This document shows positions 1-11,700 of a stretch of 64,000 bases of DNA, one piece after another. The translations under genes and the position numbers were made by a program. The notes beneath the pieces are model-generated. The model searched no databases. It had not been told where the DNA came from and saw nothing but the letters and a program-made list of their open reading frames with translations. The stretch comes from Luidia sarsii. Its lineage: Eukaryota > Echinodermata > Asteroidea > Paxillosida > Luidiidae. Position 1 is the first letter of the stretch. Each line of letters begins with the position of its first letter. The stretch covers positions 24,065,474 to 24,129,473 of the forward strand of contig OX465105.1 of the NCBI GenBank assembly GCA_949987565.1, written 5' to 3'.

Positions 1-232
1 CTTTTGGGAATAGGCCTACCTATTAGCAGTTGTTTGGTTTCTACCCTTGTTTATAATCCTGCCAAGTAGGAGGCACACAGTGGGAAATTGGGCCCATTAT
101 TACAAAGGGAGGATAACAACTGTTTAAAATAACAGTGACTGTCAATAAAAACCTTTCCTGCATTATTGAACCATCTCCCAAAAGGAAAGAAAAACTGAAT
201 TCTGTCTATATCCATCTCTCCCACTCTTTCCC

Positions 233-285
<53 letters not shown>

Positions 286-821
286 TTTCCCTCTTCCTCT
301 CTCTCTCTCTCCCTCTCTCTCCCTCTCTTCCTCTCTCTCAATCTCCATCTCTTTCTCCCTCTATCTGTCTCCCTGGCTTTCCCTCTCTTTCTTCCCCTCC
401 CTCTTTTTTCCCTCTCCCCTTCTCTCTCTCTCTCTTTTCCCCTCTCACCCTCTTTCTCCCTCTCTCTGTCCATCTCACTTACTTTTTCACCCTATCTCTG
501 TCTCTTTGTCTCCCTCTTCCCTCTCCCCCTCTCTTTCCCTCTCTCCCTCTCTTTCCCTCTCTACCTCCCTCTCTCTCTTGCTTCCTATCTCTCCCTCTTG
601 TTCCCTCTCTCTCCATCTCTCTCCCTCTTTCTCCCTCTCTCTTCCAATCTCCCTCTCTTTCCTTCTTTCTCCCTACTCTCTCCATCTCTCTGTCCATCTT
701 GCTTCCTCTGTCTCTCTCTCTTCGCTTTCTCTCTCTTTCTCTCTCTCTCTCTTTCTCTCTCTCACTCTCTCTCCCCCCCCCCCCTTCTCTCTCTCTCTCT
801 CTCTCTCCCCCCTCTCTCTCC

Positions 822-853
<32 letters not shown>

Positions 854-1100
854 TTCTCTCTCTTTTTCTCTCTCTCTTTTTCTCTCTCTCTTTCTCTCTC
901 TCTCTTTCCCTCTCTCTGTCTCTCTCACCATTGCTCTCTTTCTCTCTCTCTTTCTCTCTCTCTTTCCCTCTCTCTGTCTCTCTCACCATTGCTCTCTTTC
1001 TCTCTCTCTCTTTCTCTCTCTCTTTCCCTCTCTCTGTCTCTCTCACCATTGCTCTCTTTCCCTCTCTCTTTCCCTCTCACCATTGCTCTCTTTCTCTCTG
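233..1100 (+). repeat. CT-rich microsatellite running into an exon acceptor
   Basis: An almost uninterrupted (CT)n/(TTTC)n/(CCCT)n tract of about 860 bp ends just before the CAG at 1108. Near its right end a longer unit containing CTCTCACCATTGCTCTC recurs at about 925, 985, 1047 and 1076 (60-bp spacing). On the plus strand it forms an oversized polypyrimidine tract for exon 1 of the LRRC74-like gene. Confidence 0.95.
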
Positions 1101-1108
1101 ACACACAG

Positions 1109-1259
1109 ACGATAACCCGCAGAGGAAGGAAGTCATCGGCCCGCCCGGACAGTGCGATGTCCGGCGGTGACGATAACGAACTCCGTCTGGACGAGAGGTC
1201 CAAGTCAGAGTCAACCTTCAGCGAGAGCAGTGGTTTCGACACAGACCTGGAGGTGGAAG
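1109..1259 (+). CDS. LRRC74A: LRRC74-like exon 1 (first visible)
   Basis: The acceptor is the CAG at 1106-1108 after a very long pyrimidine tract. The exon ends in phase 1 before GTGATT. It encodes a basic stretch, then an acidic, Ser-rich segment ending DTDLEVE. The ATG at 1157 is the only start codon candidate in the exon. If upstream exons are non-coding, translation starts there and the protein has 472 residues. A CAG at 1120-1122 is an alternative acceptor, but using it would shift the frame if upstream coding exons exist. Confidence 0.75.
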
Positions 1260-4200
1260 GTGATTGTCCCAAAACGATACCCTAAAAAAAAACACTCGTG
1301 TCTCGCACAATTCACAAATGAATCACTTTTTCTCTGAATCAATTTGTAAGGCTTGACTCCAGTAGTAGCCCAGGCCACTGGATATCTCCTCTGGCCAACT
1401 GAAACTGTGGGATCAGTAGCCCAACTGGCTGTCTGAAACTCATCGGAAGGATATAGAGCCGCCACTCTAGGCACTAAAATTCAAAGCAGGCCACCAAAAG
1501 TTTCAGTTTGGCCACCTGGACAAATTGCCCCAGTGGCCGGACTGGCCGTCCCTTGAAGACTATAAGCAGTAGACCCTGTTTGAGGGTTGCTACAAGCTGT
1601 CAAAAGGCATCTTCCCGTACTCCAGATGAATAACTGCCACAGATGTTAACTGCTTTTTGTCATTGTGAACCTTGAAAAGAGGTCTCTGCTTTGGAGAGAG
1701 AGAGGTGTTTATGTTTTTGTGGAGAGTGCTTCTCTGGCAACATTTACTGTGCAGTCCAAAAGTGTCTAGTAATCCCCGCTTCCTGAAAGAAGAAGGAAGG
1801 CCGCACAATGCATGCCTTCAGCAGCGGGCCCCTGTGTGTTTGCAGCCACCGCTACTCAGTGTGACCATGGAGGAATAAGTCTCTACTTATTCCTCCATGG
1901 TGTGACATTGTCCCCCCCCCCCCCCATCGATTCCCTCCTGACAGCGGGGACCGTTATGAGTCCGGAACCCCAAACAGCCTGAATGCAACGGCTCACTTGT
2001 GCAAGGCATTAGTGCCCTGGTATTCTCAGCCTGTTTGGCTAATGATTTAAGATTAGGGGGGATCCCTTTCTGAGGAGATTAAGGACTCAAGGATCAGTGG
2101 AGGGGGGGGGAGGGAACCAGATAGAGAAGCAGTAGAAAGGCCGGCCTCTTTTCTGTGTTTACCCTTCGCAGTCTCGAGACTTAATTGGAAGGTCTTTAAG
2201 TGGCCATGGAGCATTATCTACCCCTGACAGCGTTGAAAGGGAACCTCAACAGAGATGACCTCTTGAGAGAAGATGAACACTATTTCAAAGATTAACCATT
2301 ATCAATTCCCTTTCACAACTTTGAAGAAGAAAAAAGTATGTTGTGCCAAAGAAAGTGGCATTAGAAATTTGGCCTTGAGGGGTATCCCAGCTCACTCAAT
2401 ATTCAATGGCCATTTGTCATCAACTGAGAGTTTTAAAAAAATAAATTACAAACTGCTTACTGACTAAAATGACCAAGAGGCAAATATCAACAAATTCGAC
2501 TCTAGCAGGAGCTTTCTCAAAGGCAGAATTGTTCGTTTATCAATTTCACAGTCAGTGTCCATGGCAATGCCTGCTCGAAAATGAATTCTCAGATCGTCTT
2601 CACTTTCCATTTCGTCAGTGGAGCTTGTGCTCGAGCTTGATCAAGCTTTGCACTGGGACTACATTGAAAAAAATGTCAGAATACTCGTCCGAGATCAGTT
2701 TTTCTAAATGAGGAAAACTATCTGAGCTCGTGCTTGTCTCCACAATGCATGTAGAGTGTGCCACGCTTATAGTTAGCAGTTCAAGGACAAGTCCTTCAGC
2801 ATACATGTACTAGGATCTTTCTGCTGCATCACAGCTCCCTGCCTCTGTTGTATAGTGCAACCACTTTGGACGGCCATGAATCTGGGATGTTCATTGCTTC
2901 TTCTTTTTTTGTCTAATTGCTGATCAGAACTCTCTCACCCCTTGTTTCTCATGCTTTGGTGTGTGTACATGAACACGAACCATATCACCCATTCATGCAT
3001 GTGTTCCAAGTTCATCTCCTTGAAAGCTTCACAGGCCCCCAGCAAGCAAAGGTCACAGCACTTTTGGCACACACCCGATCACACACACACACACACAGTA
3101 TGCTACACACAAAAGCATTATAGGAAGTAGGCCAGCCAAAACCTTAAAAAAAAAAAATCACGGTGAGAGACACTCAATTTGAAGACAATTTGATTACATG
3201 TGTCTTAAATTTGCTCTCGGATTCTAATCACGTTCTCCGTTTGTTGCATGCACGTTTCTTGCAATTTATTTCCTCCCGCAGAAACCATTTTGGCACTGAG
3301 AAGAAGTAAGAGTTTGACTGCATGGTTTGTTCCGTTAACCCCTGTACTGACCACGGGCCAGTGGACAGACTTACCTCCCTCTCCCCCTCTCCAGGCCTTT
3401 AGCTGCCAAATCCAGATTAAACCTTTGTCTTTTACTAATCCTCACAGTAGCATCCTGGGTATTTCTAGCTAGCTCTACTCCCTTAAATGCTATTCTGCAT
3501 TGACGATGGATCCCCGACTTATCGCGGCTTGATACTGGGTCAGACCAAAGAGCTTCCTTGCTCTATGGTCAGATCAAGATGTGCAATTGAAAACCACAGT
3601 GACAGTCTCATACCCCTCCTGACACTGCCTACAGTTATGAGGGGAACGGTTATGGGAAGGTTTGAAGTTAGGATACCGGTACACCATTTTGCAAAGGTCA
3701 AAGAATCGCTTTCATACTTTGTCTCACCCAAACTATTCATGAAATAACGCATCTGCGTACATTTCGGCTCAATGTGTCAACTACATGATGTGGAAATAAA
3801 AATATATATTTGCTAACCTTTTTTTTAGACATAGACGGTGGTATTTGAAAAAGGACATCTTTGTTCTGTTGGAAATCCATACAAAATTCCTCTTTACTCG
3901 GAATCGCCAGCTTTAATTCCATGCGCTACAAATTCACAGAATTTCCGATACTTTTACTAGCTTCCTGATGAGTGAGTAAAGTTTAGAGTTTGTGATGTCC
4001 AAAAATTGGGCCCTTTTGCAAATTGGTGTGTACCTCCCTTTAATTAACATGGCCAATTTAGCACAAGGCCAACTACCCGAAAACTGACTGCACCCTGGGT
4101 GCACTTCCTCCTCACTAAACATGACCACTTTGCAAATTACTATGGCAACCAGAAAAATATGGAAACCCGACCATTTCTTAAGAAACTCTATAATTTCAGT

Positions 4201-5677
4201 TGATTTAAAAAAGAAAGTACCAGGTAAATGTTACAATACTTCCAACATGACTTGAAGTCGCCCCCCCCCCCAAAAAAAAAAAAAAAAAAAGGGAATGATG
4301 TTTCAACTGAGCAGGTCCTTTAGTTTAAGAAAGGTCCAGCTAGGTTTGGTACCTCAGTCCCTCAAAACTTACAAAGTTTTGCTCGAATAGTTTTTCGGAC
4401 AGAAACCAATCCACTGGCCTCCGTTTTCCTCTTGCTATTAACCTGATTAACACAATCACTGGAGTGTATATGGACATGCACACTTTGTAGACGTAGCCTT
4501 GTATCGTAGAATCTAATCGTTGCCATGCCAACTGCAGGCATGGCTGCAGTGCCCGTTTTTAGTAGACTAGTGATTTCAGAAGATCTTTACTAGATTACTC
4601 ATCTGGTAGATTAACCTTTTTTTCCCCATCCATTTAAAGGGCAAATCCTTCATTTTGATTATTTTGATGGAAAGATTGTTTCCATCTGGGAATGTCTTAC
4701 TGATTATTCTTCCACTAACTAGTTGTTTTTTGTTACCTTACTATTAATCTGGACTGGAATTTGCTGTTTGTTTTAGAGATGTACAACTTGGTCTGTGGTT
4801 TCTGATTAATATTGATTGATGAGAACTTTCCAACTGGAGTGTTGAAATGATTGTACTTGTTTTTTAGTCTTGATCACTGTGTGACCACAGTGGGGGGGTT
4901 TTCTGTTGAATTTACGGAGTGGTGAATTTTTCTGAAAGGGTTTTGCAGACATCACAATCAAAAGTCAGAATCTGAAAGGAGGAAGGACCAGGGGTGGATT
5001 TCACAAAGCCTTACAAAGCATCGTAACTCAACTTACGATGGACAACCCTTCGTAAGTTGTGATAGGCCGTATAGTTTCTGTGCATCGCTAATCGTCTCGC
5101 GATTGATCGTAAGTTACGATAGGTTTGGTGAAATCGACCACTGTTCTTGTCCGATACCAGCTTCTAACCAAAGACAGGGGTTTTGATACATTTCTGAAAT
5201 GACTACGTTTTCGTTGCTAGATGTTCGTGAGGCTTACGATGCGTCTGGAAAGTCCACCTACAGGGAAGCCTGCAGACTGAATGGCGTCATACCAGTGTCT
5301 TACTTCCTCAGGCACATAGCAGACTCGGAGCTGACCATGAAACACCACGGTCTGGGACCATCCGGGGCTAAAGCCATCGCCATATCATTAGTGGTATATA
5401 TAATATTTTCATTTATTTTTTAAATATATAAATCTCCAAATTTTTCAAACTTAATAATTATTATCATTACTATGATGAAATCTCGTTTTAAAGATTTAAT
5501 ATTTATTTATGTAATTGTCATATTTGGCATAGATGTAATTTAATTCTTGAGTAGTTCTTTTTCCATGTATATTTTGTACTGTTTCCGTCATCCAATTAGT
5601 TTGGAGAGCCCCCTGACAGAAACTAGTTTCCTTTGGGCAATCCTACGAAAGCTAATTGGATGTAGTTTCTGCTGTTC

Positions 5678-5708
<31 letters not shown>

Positions 5709-8700
5709 GTTAATTTTTTTATTTTTTCTGTTTTCCACTTTATTCTTATTTGAGTGTGCTGTAATGTGTATCTGTACCCCGGAAATTGAAATAAAAATTA
5801 ATTTATCGGTATATAAATATAGTGGTAATAATGAAAACAATTTAGAATTTATACTGCCCTCTTTATACACAAAGGATCAAAAGAGCAACTACAATTGAAA
5901 TGGCTAAAACAAAGAGAAAAGATTTTTAACAGATGTGAGAAACAGTTTAAGGTTGCCTGGTCAATACCCAAATAATTACGATTATTTAGCAAAGTTGCAC
6001 TAAAAGTGGAGTTCGTATCGTGATTCAAATCCCACTAAAAATAATGCATTTATATGTTGTGTCCACACACACCGAAAAAAAGGGAGCTTGAATCATGATC
6101 CAAATACATTGTAATCGCGTTTGTGGGGGGAACAGTGTAAACTCCTCTATTTTGAAGTGGTTGGGGGCAGCAAGCAGGGGGGGGAGTGCCTTATCTTAAT
6201 GAGCCCTCAACCCTCAGACTGCCACGACTTCACTGGGCTCCCCCGGAGTGTGGCAACCATTGTCTGTCTGTGCTATCAGTATTTGTTGTGGAGTAATATT
6301 GTAAGTGCTCGTGTTGGATGTCCAACGTTGTGGCTTTATCTTTGCTTGCTTTCATCCCCATCTTAAAGTGAAGTCAAACACAATTAATAAAGCCAAACAT
6401 GACTTGGTAACTTTTGAAAAAAAAAATGTTTTTCAATGGCAAAGGGAACTTTGTCTGGACTTAGACTTGAACCTGAGACCTCGGGTTTTGCGTACCAGCG
6501 CTCTTATACCGTCTGAGCTATCTAGCCCTTAGATGGCGCGGTTTTCCCAAAAGTGAACTAGTCTTTGCAAGAGTTGGGGTGCCATTTAGAAGCATTTTAC
6601 CGTTAACTTTAACGGAGTATATCTCCAGGGATCGAGCCAACCCCGTCCCGTTTTCATTTAGATGCAAACAAGCAATTGTTGTCTTAATGCAAACATCAAT
6701 GTTATCCTAAAGTAAGTAAAATCCATTGTACTCAGAGTTTGGTTTGGAACATGGCAATCAATTCAATTTATATACAGCTGTCTGGGGGGCATCCATTTGT
6801 TTAGACTGGCCACATTTCCAGTCCCTTCCCTCAAGAAATATAATTTATAATCTTAACCCTTACCCTGCATGTAAAATGTCTGCTTTCTACTTGATGTCAA
6901 GCAAACGACACATGATTCACAAGAAACAAATCTGTGAAGAAAGGAAATCAGTGGGAAGTCAACTAGTCTTTTCCAACTCGTCTTAGTCAACTAGTCTTTG
7001 TCAACTAGTCTTTGCCAACTAGTCTTAGTCAACTAGTCTTACTCAACTTGTCTTACTCAACTAGTCTTAGTCAACTAGTCTTAGTCAACTAATCTTAGTC
7101 AACTAGTCTTAGTCAACTAGTCTTAGTCAACTAGTCTTAGTCAACTAGTCTTAGTCAACTAGTCTTAGTCAACTAGTCTTAGTCAACTAGTCTTTGCCAA
7201 CTAGTCTAAGGCAACTAGTCTTAGTCAACTATTCTTTGGCAACTAGTCTTAGTCAACTGGTCTTAGTCGAACTGGTCTTTGCCAACTAGTCTGAGTCAAC
7301 TAGTCTGAGTCAACAAGTCTTTCATTATTAATATTTGGGAGTTGTTTCATTTTCCTTTTGTTCTTCTATAGACCAACACCACAATATGCAAGCTGAACCT
7401 GAGTGATAACTGGTTGGATGCCGTAGGGGGCATTGCTATCGCCGATATGCTCAAAGAAAACTGCTACATCACGGACTTGGTAAGGGCAAACTATCAACAT
7501 CTTAGGCCTACTGTACAACAAATGTTTCATCTTCTTCTCCTGCTAAAGATAATCAAATATCATCGGGGTCAAATAGGGATTCTGCCTTCGTGGAAAGTCT
7601 TGCTGCGATAATATTGTTGGGCCTTCAAAATCTATCAGAGCATGTGTTTTTTGGTCATTTAACCACTTTGCAATTGCTTGGTGCCACTTTTCAGTGACCT
7701 CGATCACCACACCAAAGGCTTTGAAAAATGTGACCCGGCACAGCATAATGAGGAATAACCCCCACTTTTGAGATTTTGAGATTTTCTAATGATGTGAAAG
7801 AGTATACCATTAGCTTTCAAATGATATCATTTTTTCCCCGTGTGAACTTTGTTGGCAAGTAGTACAAGGGGACTTCGTTCGTTCATTTGGTACCAGACGC
7901 AATATAGTAGCACCAGTCTAACTCCTGGAAAGCGGCCATTCAAAAAGGCTTGAACTTTACATTTTCGTGAAAACAGTACACAAACACTCCCCCGACTAAT
8001 CCTCGTTTTTTCAACGTTTAGAGACAGACTTCAGAACAATCCTTAGGACATAACATCATCCAATACATTAACTTTCCGAAAATACAAAAAACCAAAATTT
8101 ACTTTTAATCGAATTGAGAAGATACTTTGAGTTCAGGCGTTATTTACTCAAAAAGTGTTTTGGTGGGATATTCCTCATGTCGCTGTGCCGGGTCACAAAT
8201 GTGCTATTTTCAAAATGCGCTAACCAGTTTTGGGTACTTGCAATCAATGAAATGGACTCGGTGGATGGATCAAAACGTCAGGCCCACTCAATTATAAGAT
8301 TGAACTCGGTTTCTTTTGTGCCTGTCGTAGGATCTGTCAGAGAACAAGCTTGGCAATGCAGGAGCCAAGGCCGTATGCGAGATGCTCCTGCAGAACAGCA
8401 CCATCACACATCTAACGTTGACAGGTAAGAAGGAGAGCTGTCATCAGAGGGGGAGATGGTTTGAAATGACGGCTTGAGATGAGACTAATTTGCTTGCACG
8501 GCAAGGGACATACCCGTCATTTTGACTCGAGCAGAAAACAACCTAAAAGCATAAACGGCCGAGCAAATATGAAGCTGAAAGCATTAAACATCCAAGCAGA
8601 AATATATGGCAGACGGCTATTCTCAGAAATTTCTTTTTTTTCTTTCTCAAATAAAATTTCAGGAAATGCATTTGAGGACAAAAGTGCAGAGTATTTCACC

Positions 8701-11700
8701 GAAGTCGTCCTGGTAAGTTGAGGAACTTGTTTACTGGCTGAAGAGTTGAGACCCATTGTTAGGGAAGACACAAATTATGTGTTGACTTGCAGCCAAGGGT
8801 GGCAAAAAGAACTATAAGAGGGGTGACTAGTCTGAAGCAAGGCACAAGTCTCCATCCCTACTGGTGGTAGACTGCCAGTCAAGGCTGACAATAATTATAG
8901 ATCTGGTAGGGATGGCTAGTCTGAAGCAAGGTATACAGGTATAAGCCACCATCCCTATTGATGGTCGACTGCCAGCCAAAACTGACAAATAGATCTGGGA
9001 GGGATGGCTAGTCTGAAGCAAGGCATACATTTCAATCTCTATTGGTGGTAGGCTACCAGCCAAGGCTGTCAAATAGAACTTGGAGGGTTGACTAGTCTGA
9101 AGCAAGGTATAAGCCTCCATCCCTATTGGTGGTAGACTGCCAGCCAATGCTGACAAACAGAACTGGGAGGGGTGACTAGTCTGAAGCAAGGCATATAAGC
9201 CTGTATCCCCACTGGTGGTATACTGCCAGCCAAGGCTGACAAATAGAACTGGGAGGAGTGACTAGTCTGAAGCAAGGTATAAGTCTCCATCCTTATTGGT
9301 GGTATACTGCCAGCCAAGGCTGACAAATAGAACTTGGAGGGTTAACTAGTCTGAAGCAAGGCATAAGCCTCCATCCCCATTGGTGGTAGACTGCCAGCCA
9401 AGGCTGACAAATAGAACTGGGAGGAGTGACTAGTCTGAAGCAAGGCATATTATAAGCCTGCATCCCCACTGGTGGTATACTGCCAGCCAAGGCTGACAAA
9501 TAGAACTGGGAGGAGTGACTAGTCTGAAGCAAGACACGAGTCTCCATCCCAATTGGTGGTAGACTGCCAGCCAAGCCTGATAAAATAGATCTGGGAATGG
9601 AGACTAGTCTGAAGCATTTCGGTCAAATGCCCCGTGTGGCTGACACAGTTCAGAAACCGCTTCTCTACATAAATCGTACAGCAAAAGCATACCATAGCAG
9701 TCGGTTTGTAAGGGTTTTCTTTGTTTATTTTTCCCCTTGAATTCTAGAACAACAGCAAGATCGAGTGCCTGAACCTGAGTCACAACGAGTTCAGCGAAGC
9801 GGCCGGGGTCTGCCTGGGCCCGGCCGTCTCGGAGAACATCACCGCCAGGCAGATAGACCTGAGCTGGAATCACATCAGGAGGAAGGGAGCGCTGGCAATG
9901 GCCAAAGGGATCATGGTAAGACGAGATGAGGGGGGGAGTCTGTAAGGGGCTTGCTCAGACCTATGACAAACACACGACAGACACGGATCATGATCCCCTC
10001 AATCACGAGACCCAAAGATTCACAAGGTGCATGGATATGGTCAAAGTTTGTGAAGACGCAATGTGTGAGGTTTGTGCCTCGTTTGTGAGGAGTTCACACT
10101 ATGAACATCTCAACCGTGAAAGAGTGGTGAAGATGTCATTTCGCCGTGAAACTAAAAAGTTACTGTGATTTCACAGTGCATTTTACAGTGAACTCACCAT
10201 GAAAAATACTCACCTCTCGATTTTCTGACCTGATAAGGCCATCTTCAGGACGCTAAAGAGACCGTGACAAAACGTGAATATCTAGGGTGGCAAGCTCCAG
10301 CCTTGAGGGATGGCTAATTCAATTACCAGTAGGGACCATCAGACCCACGATGTCCTTGTAACTGTCGCTCCAAGATACTTCTAAATTACCACCAGGAATG
10401 TGGCCTTGGAGACCACGGGTGAAAACACCGTGAAAATGACTTTGCTAACTGTGTGCCATGAAATAGGGGTGAAAACACGGTGAATTTTCTTTTCATGGCT
10501 AAATGACATTTTCACCCCATTTTCACGGTTTAGATGTTCATAGTGTCATCAGTGCTTTAACGTGTTCCTGCAAAATTGTGAACTGTACACCTAAAGGCTA
10601 AACAACTGGGGTTTATGACCAGTCTGACTTTAGTTTGGGGTCAGAATGAGGCTACTGGGACCAGGGAAGAAACCGTGGTCCTGAGGCTGGTTACCAAATG
10701 GCAGATCACAGTAGTCAACCAATGGGTTGACCAGCTTGAGTTTGGGGGTCAAGATGAGGCTACTAGGACCAGGGAAGAAACCTTTGTCCTGAGGCTGGTT
10801 ACCAAATGGCAGACCACAGTAGCTAACCAATGAGTTGACCAGCCTGAGTTTGGAGGTCAAGATGAGGCTACTGGGACCAGGGAAGAAACCTTTGTCCTGA
10901 GGCTGGTTACCAAATGGCAGACCACAGTAGCTAACCAATGGGTTGACCAGCTTGAGTTTGGGGGTCAAGATGAGGCTACTGGGACCAGGGAAGAAACCAT
11001 GATCCTGAGGCTGGTTACCAAATAATGGCAGACCACAGTAGCTAACCAATGGGTTGACCAGCCTGAGTTTGGCGGTCAAGATGAGGCTACTGGGACCTGG
11101 GAAGAAACCATGGTCCTGATGAGGCTGGTTACCAAATGGCAGACCACAGTAGCTAACCAATGGGTTGACCAGCCTGAGTTTGGGGTCAAGATGAGGCTAC
11201 TGGGACCAGGGAAGAAACCATGGTCCTGGTTACCAAAGGGCAGACCACAGTAGACAACCAATGGTAGACCAGGCCTGGGCTCACCTCAAAATAGTCAGTC
11301 CTTGGTTTAAAAAGAGTGCAAAATCCAATATCCCCACAGATGATGCTGTAAAATGTGCACATCAAATTTAGCTCTAAAATCCAGTCAAATTTCCTCTGTT
11401 CATTTTTCCTCCGCTTCCATTTTGTAGAATAATATTGGTCTGAAGGTCGTGAATCTGTCTTGGAACGGTTTCGGGAACGAAGGAGCGCAGGCTTTGGGGG
11501 ATGCCTTGAAGATAAATGCGTCGCTGGAAGAACTGGATATTACGTAAGTTGCATGACAGGCTTTGACCGTTGTCTCGGGGGGTCTCACCAGCACGGTGCG
11601 AGTGGCAGTGACAGTGACGACAGTGAGGAGTGTGATGCTGTGTCTTTTGGTTAATGGAGAGGATGAGGAGTGGGAGGAGAAAGAAGAGGAGGAGGAGGGG

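Larger units (their letters stand above)
1260..5220 (+). other. LRRC74-like intron 1
   Basis: No exon or conserved reading frame is seen. It holds a 17-bp perfect hairpin (1864-1901), homopolymer C, G and A runs (1911-1925, 2101-2110, 4261-4290), a fragment of the GAAACGTC foldback family near 2467-2530, and one TTACGATG-type MITE (4991-5140). Confidence 0.6.

Noticed and set aside
135..1115. Leu/Ser-rich and Arg/Glu-rich open frames on both strands
   Set aside because: Products of the CT/GA simple repeat. The only real coding part is the exon beginning at 1109.
8827..9574. Minus-strand frames with repeated LAGSLPPIGME-like motifs
   Set aside because: They follow the 85-bp minisatellite exactly and have no match to a protein family known to me.
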